Origin: Orbaceae bacterium lpD04
GTDB lineage: Bacteria > Pseudomonadota > Gammaproteobacteria > Enterobacterales > Orbaceae
Length of the DNA: 64,000 nt
Direction: 5' to 3'
Assembly (NCBI GenBank): GCA_036251935.1
Contig: CP133967.1
Location: forward strand, 1-64,000
The notes beneath the pieces were generated by a model that worked only from the letters and a program-made list of their open reading frames with translations, searched no databases and had not been told where the DNA came from. Both the position numbers and the translations under genes were made by a program. This document shows positions 41,270 through 50,122 of the stretch, in pieces. Each line of letters starts with the position of its first letter. Position 1 is the stretch's first letter.

Positions 41270-42679
41270 ATGTCTATAGAAAAAGTTTTAACAATGATAA
41301 AAGAAAATGACGTTAAATTTATTGATTTACGTTTTACCGACACTAAAGGTAAAGAGCACCACATCACAATTCCTGTTAGCCAAATTGATGCTGATTTCTT
41401 TGAAGATGGTAAAATGTTCGATGGTTCTTCAATTGAGGGATGGAAAGGTATTAATGAATCCGATATGGTTTTAATGCCCGATGTTTCAAGTGTTGTTATT
41501 GACCCATTTTATGAAGATGCAACAATGAATATTCGCTGTGATATCTTAGAGCCTGCAACATTACAAGGTTATGATCGTGATCCACGCTCAATTGCTAAAA
41601 AAGCTGAAGAATTCTTAAAATCATCAGGAATTGCTGATACAGTAATTATCGGCCCTGAACCGGAATTTTTCTTATTTGATGATGTTCGTTTTGGCACGCC
41701 GATGTCAGGAAGTTTTGTTCATATAAATGATATTGAAGCAGCGTGGAATAGCGGAACTAAATATGATGAAGGCAATAAAGGTCATCGTCCTGCAGTGAAA
41801 GGTGGCTATTTTCCTGTACCACCCGTTGATTCATCTCAAGATATTCGCTCGGCAATGTGTTTAATTATGGAACAACTTGGTTTAGTTGTTGAGGCGCATC
41901 ATCACGAGGTTGCAACGGCCGGACAAAATGAAATTGCCTGCCGTTTTAATACCTTAACTAAAAAAGCAGATGAAGTACAAATCTATAAATATGTTGTACA
42001 AAATGTTGCAAATGCTTATGGAAAGACGGCAACATTTATGCCAAAACCAATGTTTGGTGATAATGGCTCGGGTATGCACTGTCACCAATCTCTTGCTAAA
42101 GATGGGGTTAACTTATTTGCTGGCGATAAATATGCAGGCTTATCTGAAATGGCATTATTTTATATTGGCGGCATCATTAAACACGCCAAAGCAATTAACG
42201 CATTTGCAAATGCAACAACTAACTCATATAAACGTTTAGTTCCTGGTTATGAAGCGCCCGTAATGCTTGCATACTCAGCACGTAATCGCTCGGCATCAAT
42301 TCGTATTCCGGTGGTAAGTAGTCCAAAAGCACGTCGTATCGAGGTTCGTTTCCCAGATCCAGCAAGTAACCCATATTTATCATTTGCAGCGCAATTAATG
42401 GCAGGACTTGATGGAATTATCAATAAAATTCACCCTGGTGATGCTATGGATAAAAACTTATATGACTTACCACCAGAAGAATCCAAACTTATCCCACAAG
42501 TTGCAGGTTCACTTGAAGAAGCACTAAAAGCGCTTGATGCTGATCGTGAATTCTTAACTCGTGGTAATGTATTTACCGATGACACTATTGATGCTTACAT
42601 TACGTTAAAAACTGAAGAAGTTGATCGCGTTCGCATGACTCCACACCCAGTTGAGTTTGAATTATATTATAGTCTGTAA
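41270..42679 (+). CDS. glnA: Glutamine synthetase type I
   Basis: 469 residues, the E. coli length. Dodecameric enzyme forming glutamine from glutamate and ammonia. Metal and substrate motifs: [35 protein letters not shown] and the Arg loop [10 protein letters not shown]. The adenylylation tyrosine is in [10 protein letters not shown], so activity is probably controlled by GlnE. GGGAG precedes the ATG. It heads glnA-glnL-glnG; a 15-bp hairpin separates it from glnL. Confidence 0.98.
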   Translation: MSIEKVLTMIKENDVKFIDLRFTDTKGKEHHITIPVSQIDADFFEDGKMFDGSSIEGWKGINESDMVLMPDVSSVVIDPFYEDATMNIRCDILEPATLQGYDRDPRSIAKKAEEFLKSSGIADTVIIGPEPEFFLFDDVRFGTPMSGSFVHINDIEAAWNSGTKYDEGNKGHRPAVKGGYFPVPPVDSSQDIRSAMCLIMEQLGLVVEAHHHEVATAGQNEIACRFNTLTKKADEVQIYKYVVQNVANAYGKTATFMPKPMFGDNGSGMHCHQSLAKDGVNLFAGDKYAGLSEMALFYIGGIIKHAKAINAFANATTNSYKRLVPGYEAPVMLAYSARNRSASIRIPVVSSPKARRIEVRFPDPASNPYLSFAAQLMAGLDGIINKIHPGDAMDKNLYDLPPEESKLIPQVAGSLEEALKALDADREFLTRGNVFTDDTIDAYITLKTEEVDRVRMTPHPVEFELYYSL

Positions 42680-42698
42680 TTGTCTGTTATCAGCATAG

Positions 42699-42738
42699 AT
42701 AAATACTTACTGCGCATCAATTGGCAGTAAGTATTTAT
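42699..42738 (+). terminator. Hairpin in the glnA-glnL gap
   Basis: A perfect 15-bp stem, ATAAATACTTACTGC (42699-42713) with GCAGTAAGTATTTAT (42724-42738), over a 10-base loop. No T-run follows, so it may attenuate or stabilise glnA mRNA without full termination, giving much glnA and little glnLG. Confidence 0.6.
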
Positions 42739-42781
42739 GATATTCTTATTAAGATAAAGTGATTAAAATAGGAGGCAAATT

Positions 42782-43834
42782 TTGGTTGCAAAACGATTTT
42801 CCGAAACTGATGCTATCCTCAATTCAGTCTTAACTAATATCTTACTGCTCGATAATAAACTCAATGTTATTTATGCTAATTTAGCTGCCCAGCAGCTATT
42901 AGCACAAAGTACTAAAAAGCTTTATGGTACTTATTTTCCTGATTTACTCAATTATTTTTCACTCGATATTTCATTAATGAATACTGCGCTCTCTCAAGGC
43001 CAAGGATTTACTGATAATGAAATTAACATCGTCATTAATGATCAACTTTATGTATTATCTCTAACCGCTCAGCAATTTAATCATGATTCAATACTCATTG
43101 AGATGACCCCTCTTAACAATCATAAACGCTTATCTCAAGAGCAGTTACAACAAGCACAACAAACGGCCGCTCGAGATCTGGTCCGAGGACTTGCCCATGA
43201 AATTAAAAATCCATTAGGTGGATTACGTGGCGCAGCACAGCTTTTATCAAAAGAGTTGCCACAAAATGAGTTACAAGATTACACTCGGTTAATTATTGAG
43301 CAAGCTGATAGACTCCGAAATTTAGTCGATAGATTATTAGGTCCGCAGCAAATATTGCTACAAAAAGTGGCTAATGTGCACCAAGCAATTGAGCGAACCT
43401 ACATACTATTAAAATTTGAGAAACCAGACAATATTAAAATAATTCGTGATTATGATCCCAGTTTGCCAGAACTATTTCATGATCCAGAACAGATCGAACA
43501 AGTTATTCTCAATATTACGCGTAATGCATTACAAGCATTAGGAAATCAAGCTGATGGTATAATTACCATTAAGACGCGTACCGCTTTTCAAGTCACAATG
43601 CATGGTTCCCGCTATCGCTTATGTGTAAGAATTGATATTGAAGATAATGGGTCAGGCATTCCAATGCATTTACAAGATACTATTTTTTACCCAATGGTAA
43701 GTGGTCACGAAAATGGCTCAGGATTAGGATTATCTATTGCACGTAATATCATCGATCAACACCATGGAAAAATTGAATTCAACAGTTGGCCAGGACACAC
43801 CATATTTTCAATCTATCTGCCAATTCGTCAATGA
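42782..43834 (+). CDS. glnL: Nitrogen sensor histidine kinase NtrB
   Basis: 350 residues (E. coli 349). TTG start supported by GGAGG (42771-42775), six bases upstream. N-terminal PAS-like domain, then the H-box [18 protein letters not shown] with the phospho-His, N-box [10 protein letters not shown], and G-boxes [10 protein letters not shown] and [11 protein letters not shown]. It phosphorylates and dephosphorylates NtrC under control of the PII protein. The stop is 12 bases before glnG. Confidence 0.96.
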   Translation: MVAKRFSETDAILNSVLTNILLLDNKLNVIYANLAAQQLLAQSTKKLYGTYFPDLLNYFSLDISLMNTALSQGQGFTDNEINIVINDQLYVLSLTAQQFNHDSILIEMTPLNNHKRLSQEQLQQAQQTAARDLVRGLAHEIKNPLGGLRGAAQLLSKELPQNELQDYTRLIIEQADRLRNLVDRLLGPQQILLQKVANVHQAIERTYILLKFEKPDNIKIIRDYDPSLPELFHDPEQIEQVILNITRNALQALGNQADGIITIKTRTAFQVTMHGSRYRLCVRIDIEDNGSGIPMHLQDTIFYPMVSGHENGSGLGLSIARNIIDQHHGKIEFNSWPGHTIFSIYLPIRQ

Positions 43835-43845
43835 GGAGTCATATT

Positions 43846-45366
43846 ATGAACTACCACCTGAATAATATCAGCACATCAATTCATCATATTGATAAAACAA
43901 GTCCCCTTAACAATAAGCATATTTGGGTCATTGATGATGATAGTTCAATTCGCTGGGTATTAGAAAAGGCCATTACTCAAGCCGGTTTTACCTGTACTTG
44001 TTTCGATAATGGCAAAATTGCACTAAATGAACTTGAGAATAGTTCGGAAAAACCGGCAGTGCTAATTTCAGACATTAGAATGCCTGAAATAGATGGGTTA
44101 ACATTACTCAAGATCATAAAAGAAAAGCATCCAACACTGCCCATTATCATTATGACTGCACACTCCGATCTTGATGCCGCCGTTAGCGCTTATCAAAAAG
44201 GTGCATTTGATTATATACCTAAACCTTTCGATGTTGATGAAATGATACAACTCGTTGAGCGGGCTATTATCCAAAATCAGGCTAATTTATCGATCCAGAT
44301 AGAAAAAAAATCAACTAGTACTGGGATTATTGGTGAAGCTCCGGCTATGCAGGAAGTTTTTCGTATTATAGGTCGGTTATCAAAATCCTCTATCAGTGTT
44401 TTAATCAATGGTGAATCAGGAACAGGGAAAGAACTCGTTGCTCAAGCATTGCATACACATAGTCCAAGAACCAATGCCCCATTTATAGCTTTAAACATGG
44501 CTGCGATCCCTAAAGATTTAATTGAAGCAGAACTTTTTGGTCATGAAAAAGGGGCTTTTACTGGCGCAACTCAAATTAGGCAAGGTCGTTTTGAGCAAGC
44601 TAACGGAGGAACCCTATTTTTAGATGAAATTGGTGATATGCCGCTAGATGTTCAAACTCGTTTATTGCGTGTGCTTGCTGATGGGCAATTTTATCGTATC
44701 GGAGGATACTCTCCAGTTAAAGTAGATGTCAGAATTATTGCAGCAACCCACCAAAATCTAGAAAATAGAGTAAAAGAAGGTAAGTTCCGCGAAGATTTAT
44801 TTCATCGTTTGAATGTAATTCGTATTATGCTTCCCCCACTTCGAGAACGTGCCACTGACATCCCAACACTCGCTCATCATTTTTTACAAACAACAGCAAA
44901 AGAACTGGGTGTTGAGCCTAAAATACTAACGACTAAAACGCTAAAAACATTATTGCAGTTGAAATGGCCTGGAAATGTTCGGCAACTAGAAAATACTTGT
45001 CGCTGGTTAACGGTTATGTCATCGAGTAAAGAAATTTTACCTCAAGATTTGCCACAAGATCTCATCATCAATGAAGTTGATAATAACGAATCTCATCATA
45101 ATAAAAATAGCAATATTTTAACAAAATCTGATGATGAAGTGACTGGTGAAGAGTGGCAAAAACAATTGGAAAACTGGAGTAAACAAGCGCTGCTTACTGG
45201 TAAAGAAAATATTTTACCTGAGGTAAGCTATCACGTAGAACGAATCTTACTAGAAACAGCGCTGGAATTTACACGAGGTCATAAACAAGAAGCTGCGAAG
45301 TTACTTGGTTGGGGTCGTAATACTCTTACGCGTAAATTAAAAGAATTACACATTCAAGATAAATAA
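43846..45366 (+). CDS. glnG: Nitrogen regulator NtrC, sigma-54 activator
   Basis: 506 residues from ATG 43846 (GAGGAG seven bases upstream), against 469 in E. coli. About 20 extra residues precede the receiver domain (HIWVIDDDSSIRWVLE); the phospho-Asp is D76 in ISDIRMPEIDG. The AAA+ domain has Walker A GESGTGKE, the sigma-54 contact loop GAFTGA, and GGTLFLDEIGDMP. The C-terminal Fis-like helix-turn-helix is KQEAAKLLGWGRNTLTRKL. The linker before it is longer and Asn-rich. It activates glnA through the sites upstream. Confidence 0.96.
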   Translation: MNYHLNNISTSIHHIDKTSPLNNKHIWVIDDDSSIRWVLEKAITQAGFTCTCFDNGKIALNELENSSEKPAVLISDIRMPEIDGLTLLKIIKEKHPTLPIIIMTAHSDLDAAVSAYQKGAFDYIPKPFDVDEMIQLVERAIIQNQANLSIQIEKKSTSTGIIGEAPAMQEVFRIIGRLSKSSISVLINGESGTGKELVAQALHTHSPRTNAPFIALNMAAIPKDLIEAELFGHEKGAFTGATQIRQGRFEQANGGTLFLDEIGDMPLDVQTRLLRVLADGQFYRIGGYSPVKVDVRIIAATHQNLENRVKEGKFREDLFHRLNVIRIMLPPLRERATDIPTLAHHFLQTTAKELGVEPKILTTKTLKTLLQLKWPGNVRQLENTCRWLTVMSSSKEILPQDLPQDLIINEVDNNESHHNKNSNILTKSDDEVTGEEWQKQLENWSKQALLTGKENILPEVSYHVERILLETALEFTRGHKQEAAKLLGWGRNTLTRKLKELHIQDK

Positions 45367-45559
45367 TGCTAGGCAATAAAAATAACTTTGATTAGTTCTT
45401 ATTGATTATAGTTAGCCAAAGTAAATAGCTGTAATAGTTAAAAATTTTCTTATTTTACTGGACATTACCATATTAAGGTTGTAAGTTTATAAGGAATAAC
45501 TTAAGGGTTATTACTAAATTTGAACCGCAATGTAATGATGGTTAATAAGGAGATTTGTT

Positions 45560-46147
45560 ATGGCTAAAAGTGCATCTACAACTAAAAAGGTAGTACCAGC
45601 AAAAAAAGTAACTGAGACAAAAATTGAGCAAGCTAAAAAATTGCAAAAAGCACCTTTATTATTTCCAACAGATTTGGGTGAAAAAGCCTCAAAAGATATA
45701 TCCGCAGCAATGAATTCTGTTTTAGCTGATGTATTTGCATTATATTTAAAAACAAAGAACTTTCACTGGCATTTAAGTGGTCCTCATTTCAGAGATTATC
45801 ACTTAATGTTTGATGAACAAGGTGATCAATTATTTGCAATGACCGATCCTATCGCAGAAAGAGTGCGTAAATTAGGCGGTACAACCCTACGTTCAATTAG
45901 TCATATCTCTAAACTACAAAGTATTTCTGATAACAATGCTGATTTTGTTGAGCCCGCAGATATGTTAACAGAACTTTGCCAAGATAATATTAAATTAACT
46001 GCGCGCATGCGATCTGCACATGATGTTTGTGGCCAATATAACGATACGGCGACAGCAAGCTTAATCGAAAATTGGATTGATGAATCAGAGCGTCGTTCAT
46101 GGTTCTTATTCGAATCTAGCAGAAAATCAGACTCTTCAGGTCATTAA
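45560..46147 (+). CDS. dps: Dps-family DNA-protecting ferritin
   Basis: 195 residues. Dodecameric mini-ferritin that oxidises iron with hydrogen peroxide and coats DNA under stress. The ferroxidase residues are in KTKNFHWHLSGPHF and YHLMFDEQGDQ, followed by ERVRKLGGTTLRS. The N-terminal 35 residues are Lys-rich (SASTTKKVVPAKKVTETK), longer than the E. coli tail and suited to DNA binding. AAGGAG precedes the ATG. It is a single-gene unit with its own promoter region; a palindrome AATAAC-N6-GTTATT lies at 45495-45512. Confidence 0.93.
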   Translation: MAKSASTTKKVVPAKKVTETKIEQAKKLQKAPLLFPTDLGEKASKDISAAMNSVLADVFALYLKTKNFHWHLSGPHFRDYHLMFDEQGDQLFAMTDPIAERVRKLGGTTLRSISHISKLQSISDNNADFVEPADMLTELCQDNIKLTARMRSAHDVCGQYNDTATASLIENWIDESERRSWFLFESSRKSDSSGH

Positions 46148-46167
46148 TTAGTAAATTATAGCTTATA

Positions 46168-46195
46168 TTACTCACCACCTATTTTGGTGGTGAGT
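46168..46195 (+). terminator. Hairpin after dps
   Basis: An 11-bp stem, TACTCACCACC (46168-46178) with GGTGGTGAGTA (46185-46195), and a 6-base loop. No T-run on the plus strand, so it may be an mRNA-end stabiliser or a factor-assisted terminator. Confidence 0.5.
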
Positions 46196-46231
46196 ACATA
46201 TCAACCTAGTTAAGATAGAGGTTTGTTTATT

Positions 46232-46780
46232 ATGAGTGAACCAATCGCAGTATTAGTCGGTAGCCTTCGTAAAGAATCTTATAATCTAAAAGTTGCTAAA
46301 GTATTAGCAAAACTAGCTCCAAGTTCTCTTGAGCTTAAAATCATTCAAATTGGCGATTTACCTTTATACAATGAAGATATTGATGCAGCTTCGCCACCTC
46401 AAACATATACACGCTTTAGAAATGAAATATCAGCCTGCAAAGGCGTTTTATTTGTGACACCTGAATATAATCGCAGCACACCAGCAGTCATTAAAAATGC
46501 TATTGATGTGGGTTCTAGGCCATATGGTAAAAGTGTATGGTCGAAAAAGCCTGCGGCAATCATTTCAGTATCTCCTGGAGCAATTGGTGGCTTTGGCGCT
46601 AATCATCATTTGCGCCAATCGCTCGTCTTTTTAGATATGCCAACGATGCAACAACCTGAGGCCTATTTTGGTGGGGTCGCAAATTCCTTTGATGATAAAG
46701 GCGATATCATTGAAAAAAGCCGAGCATTTTTAAAGCAATTTATTGATGCTTATAGCCAATGGTTTGAGAAAACCAAATAA
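46232..46780 (+). CDS. NADPH-dependent FMN reductase-family flavoprotein
   Basis: 182 residues from ATG 46232 with GAGG ten bases upstream (a TTG three codons earlier is too close to it). The flavodoxin-like fold shows the phosphate loop VGSLRKESYNLKVAKVL, and VTPEYNRSTPAVIKNAID is the hallmark of the NADPH-dependent FMN/quinone/azo-reductase family (ChrR, YieF, ArsH relatives). Likely a soluble FMN dimer reducing quinones or other electrophiles. The exact substrate cannot be told. It lies between dps and ygdQ and could belong to the same stress response. Confidence 0.85.
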   Translation: MSEPIAVLVGSLRKESYNLKVAKVLAKLAPSSLELKIIQIGDLPLYNEDIDAASPPQTYTRFRNEISACKGVLFVTPEYNRSTPAVIKNAIDVGSRPYGKSVWSKKPAAIISVSPGAIGGFGANHHLRQSLVFLDMPTMQQPEAYFGGVANSFDDKGDIIEKSRAFLKQFIDAYSQWFEKTK

Positions 46781-46791
46781 TTTAATTGAAT

Positions 46792-46820
46792 AAAAAAAGC
46801 ACCTATTGGTGCTTTTTTTT
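46792..46820. terminator. Bidirectional terminator, FMN reductase / ygdQ
   Basis: AAAAAAAGCACC (46792-46803), loop TATT, GGTGCTTTTTTT (46808-46819): perfect stem with A and T runs on both sides, between convergent genes. Confidence 0.88.
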
Positions 46821-47589
46821 ATTGCTGAACTTTCTTAATTTTATTTGCTCTAAGCAGATTTAATGTTTCAACGGCTAAAGAGAAGAACATTGCGAAATAA
46901 ATATAAGCTTTCGGGACATGGATATGTAGGCTTTCAACAACCAATACGATCCCAACCATAACAAGAAAAACAATTGCTAGCATTTTAATTGGTGGGTTAG
47001 CCTCAACAAAATCACCAATCGCTTTTGCGGCAAACATCATAATCAATACGGCAATAACAACAGCTGCAATCATAATAAAAATATGTTCAGACAAACCAAC
47101 CGCCGTAATAACCGAGTCTAAACTAAATACAATATCAAGTACCATAATTTCAGCAATTGCTTTAAAAAAAGGTAACTGTTTAGTTTTTTTATCATCATGA
47201 GGACCAATGTTAAACATTTCGATAATTTCGAGAGTTCCTTTCCAAACTAAAAAGCATCCACCCAAGAACAAAACAATATCTCGTGCCGATACAGCAAAAA
47301 TACCAACGAGATCACTGATATCGGTATCAGAACCTAATAATTGCCACTGGTAAAAATAAAATAATGGATGAGATAATTTTACTACCCAAGCAAGTGAAGC
47401 CAATAATGCAATACGCATTATCATTGCACCACCAAGACCTAGTTTTCGCCCTAAGTTTTGTTGATGCTTGGGGAGCCTTGCAACAACAAGGGAAAGGAAA
47501 ATAATATTATCAATACCAAGAATAATTTCTAAAAAAGTAAGGGTTGTTAATGCTAGCCAGGCATTAGGATCAGCTATCCATTCGAACAT
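46819..47589 (-). CDS. ygdQ: TerC-family integral membrane protein YgdQ
   Basis: 256 residues (E. coli YgdQ 237), about seven membrane segments. N-terminal WIADPNAWLALTTLTFLEI and the TerC signatures LGIDNIIFLSLV and VFSLDSVITAVGLS, each with an acidic residue inside a helix, indicate a metal (probably manganese or calcium) exporter-type protein. About 17 extra residues fall in the loop near residue 85 (GSDTDISDLVGIFAVSAR). Next to mutH, as in E. coli, but divergent from it. Confidence 0.92.
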   Translation of the reverse strand: MFEWIADPNAWLALTTLTFLEIILGIDNIIFLSLVVARLPKHQQNLGRKLGLGGAMIMRIALLASLAWVVKLSHPLFYFYQWQLLGSDTDISDLVGIFAVSARDIVLFLGGCFLVWKGTLEIIEMFNIGPHDDKKTKQLPFFKAIAEIMVLDIVFSLDSVITAVGLSEHIFIMIAAVVIAVLIMMFAAKAIGDFVEANPPIKMLAIVFLVMVGIVLVVESLHIHVPKAYIYFAMFFSLAVETLNLLRANKIKKVQQ

Positions 47590-47704
47590 AATGAAACTTA
47601 TATGATTTTACATTCAATGATTATACGATAAAATGATAAATTAATACTAGATTTATCTATTTTTTACACATTAAATCACCGAAAATAATATACTAAGTTG
47701 GCAT

Positions 47705-48385
47705 ATGAAAATACAGTCAATACCAGATAACCAATCAGAGCTAATGCAAAAAGCTGAGTCAATTGCAGGATATTCACTTAAAGAAATTGCGAGTAGTATT
47801 GAATTGCCCATGCCACCTGATCTAAAAAAAGAAAAAGGCTGGGTAGGTAAGCTTATTGAGCTTTATCTTGGCGCTAACGCAGGTAGTAAAGCTGAACGCG
47901 ATTTCGCGCATCTTGGAATTGAACTAAAAACGATCCCCGTTAATCGCTTAGGGCTACCACTAGAAACAACATTCGTCAGTGTCGCACCACTAACAGCAAA
48001 TCATGGTATTACGTGGGAAAGTAGCCACGTAAAGTATAAGTTAAATAAAGTGTTATGGATCCCAGTTGAAGGCGATAGATCACTTCCTCTTTCTTCAAGG
48101 CGCATCGGTTTACCGATCTTATGGCAACCATCACAGCGCCAAGAATTACAATTGAAACAAGATTGGCAAGAATTGATGGATATGATTGTACTTGGCCAGA
48201 TTGAAAAAATTACAGCTCGGCAAGGTGAATATCTGCAAATTCGACCAAAAGCAGCAAATGGCAAAGCATTAACTCAAGCATTTAACGAACATGGCGAGCC
48301 AATTATGACGCGCCCTAGAGGTTTTTATTTAAAAAAACAATTTACTTCACAAATACTAAGTAACTATATTAAAGATTTTAGGTAA
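47705..48385 (+). CDS. mutH: DNA mismatch repair endonuclease MutH
   Basis: 226 residues (E. coli 229). It nicks the unmethylated strand at hemimethylated GATC sites after activation by MutS and MutL. The catalytic D-x6-E-x-K reads [10 protein letters not shown], with D66, E73 and K75. The context [20 protein letters not shown] and [12 protein letters not shown] is conserved. Its presence implies Dam methylation. Its stop is two bases from that of convergent argA. Confidence 0.97.
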   Translation: MKIQSIPDNQSELMQKAESIAGYSLKEIASSIELPMPPDLKKEKGWVGKLIELYLGANAGSKAERDFAHLGIELKTIPVNRLGLPLETTFVSVAPLTANHGITWESSHVKYKLNKVLWIPVEGDRSLPLSSRRIGLPILWQPSQRQELQLKQDWQELMDMIVLGQIEKITARQGEYLQIRPKAANGKALTQAFNEHGEPIMTRPRGFYLKKQFTSQILSNYIKDFR

Positions 48386-48387
48386 TA

Positions 48388-49719
48388 TTATTGTAGTATA
48401 TCTAAAATAAGAATTTTTGAATTCCGTTGATAATTATATAACTGCTTTTTTGTTATTGGTAAGTTATCGACTTCCGCAGGAACAAAACCTTTCTCCCTAA
48501 ACCAGTGAATACTACGAGTTGTCAGTACGAATAGCTTTTCTAGTCGCATTTTTTTTGCTTGTTCAATCAGCTTATCAAGTAGCATATCGCCCCTAGCAGA
48601 ACTGCGGTAATCTGGGTGAATTGCAACACATGCCATTTCAGCCATCCTTTCATCTAAATAAGGATAAAGAGCCGCACAACCAATAGTAATGTTATCACGC
48701 TCAATAATGGTAAATTTGTCAATTTCCATTTCTAGTTGCTCCCTAGAACGCCTTACTAAAATACCTTGTTCTTCAAGTGGCCGAATTAACTCTAAAATAC
48801 CACCAATATCATTGATTGTAGCCTTACGAATTTGCTCTGAATGCTCCATAGCAACTTGTGTGCCAATACCATCGCGTGAGAATATTTCTTGTAGTATTGC
48901 ACCATCAACTAAGTAACTGACTAAATGACTCCGATGAACACCATTACGGCATGCACGATACGCTGCACGTAAAAATCGAATATCACTAGATAGATGCTGA
49001 CTTTGTTGTTCTTTTTCTTTGATATATTTATCCGCGTCAACAGGGAACAGATCAGTGATAACGTTACCTTCATTATCCAAAACACCCTGCTCTGCGCAAA
49101 AACTAATTAATTTATCTGCTTTAACTTTGATAGCGACTTCAGCGGCAACATCTTCCGATGATAAATTAAAGCTCTCACCAGTTACTGAAACACCAACCGG
49201 GCCAAGTAGTACAATTGAATCGTGACTAAGCTGAGCATTAATTGCCTCATGATTAATACGGCGGATCTTACCTGTATGACAATAATCAATCCCCTCATCA
49301 ACACCTAATGGCTGAGCAATTACAAAATTACCGCTCACTACGTTAATATGAGCCCCTTGTAATGGCGTATTGTTTAAACACATTGATAAACTAGCCGTGA
49401 TATTTAGCTGTAACAACCCTGTCACTTTTTTGACAACATCAAGCGTTTTTGCATCGGTAATTCGGGTATATTTATGAAACTTTGGGATGATTTGACGTGT
49501 TTTCAGTTCGTCATCAATTTGATTACGTGCACCATAAACAATCACTAATTTAATGCCTAAACTATGCAATAAACCTAGATCGTTAATGATATTTGCATAG
49601 TTTTGGCTATTTAATGTCGCACCAGTTAATAAGATAACAAAAGTTTTACCTTGATGTAAATTTATATAAGGAACTGAATGTCTTAATCCTTCAACTAACT
49701 CTGTTGTTCGTTCTTTCAT
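48388..49719 (-). CDS. argA: N-acetylglutamate synthase
   Basis: 443 residues, the E. coli length. First step of arginine synthesis. The N-terminal amino-acid kinase-like domain (about 1-290; [41 protein letters not shown] split across the site) binds feedback arginine; the C-terminal GNAT domain has [20 protein letters not shown]. Two ARG boxes three bases apart lie 13 bp before the start, so ArgR should repress it. Convergent with mutH. Confidence 0.96.
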   Translation of the reverse strand: MKERTTELVEGLRHSVPYINLHQGKTFVILLTGATLNSQNYANIINDLGLLHSLGIKLVIVYGARNQIDDELKTRQIIPKFHKYTRITDAKTLDVVKKVTGLLQLNITASLSMCLNNTPLQGAHINVVSGNFVIAQPLGVDEGIDYCHTGKIRRINHEAINAQLSHDSIVLLGPVGVSVTGESFNLSSEDVAAEVAIKVKADKLISFCAEQGVLDNEGNVITDLFPVDADKYIKEKEQQSQHLSSDIRFLRAAYRACRNGVHRSHLVSYLVDGAILQEIFSRDGIGTQVAMEHSEQIRKATINDIGGILELIRPLEEQGILVRRSREQLEMEIDKFTIIERDNITIGCAALYPYLDERMAEMACVAIHPDYRSSARGDMLLDKLIEQAKKMRLEKLFVLTTRSIHWFREKGFVPAEVDNLPITKKQLYNYQRNSKILILDILQ

Positions 49720-49731
49720 GTCACAACCCGA

Positions 49732-49770
49732 ATTGAATAAATATGCAATATTTTTGTATTTTTATTTATT
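49732..49770 (-). promoter_or_regulatory. Tandem ARG boxes (ArgR operator) of argA
   Basis: Box 1, ATTGAATAAATATGCAAT (49732-49749), departs from the consensus WNTGAATWWWWATTCANW at one base. Box 2, TTTGTATTTTTATTTATT (49753-49770), departs at two. The 3-bp gap is the standard spacing for a hexameric ArgR operator. A weaker third match starts at 49771. Confidence 0.78.
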
Positions 49771-50007
49771 TTTGAATAAATAGCAAGCAGATTTTAGCTG
49801 ATGATATGTTGCGTTTTATGTTAAAGCTACCGCAAAAGTAGGAATTAAAGTTGTAAATGTAGGCAAAAGAAAATTATAGATCCCAATTTTGGTCGGAAAT
49901 AAAGTAGCACTGAAAATAAGTATTGTTTTAATTAATACTATCTTGAGCGATAGTGAATTGATATAAAACCCAGCAAAAAAGCCTTATTTGAAAGAATCAA
50001 AATAAAG
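49771..50007. other. Intergenic region argA - glmS
   Basis: About 240 bp with no convincing open frame. It must hold the argA promoter (minus strand). A small inverted repeat ACTATC-N6-GATAGT lies at 49937-49954. I see nothing else supported here. Confidence 0.4.
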
Positions 50008-50035
50008 AAAATGGCCAGTATAGTGGCCATTTTTA
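50008..50035 (-). terminator. glmUS terminator
   Basis: AAAATGGCCA (50008-50017) pairs with TGGCCATTTT (50024-50033). On the minus strand the stem is followed by CTTTATTTT. About 88 bp after the glmS stop; symmetric enough to work on both strands. Confidence 0.75.
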
Positions 50036-50122
50036 TAATATCTTAACTCATATATCATTATGCTTATTTTTTAATTTCTATAAACTTTATGCAAAGTTAT
50101 CCAAATTTTATTAGAAGAATAC

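Noticed and set aside
46185-46195. GTGAGTA resembling half of an SlmA-binding site after dps
   Set aside because: The full GTGAGTACTCAC is not present; the bases belong to a hairpin stem.
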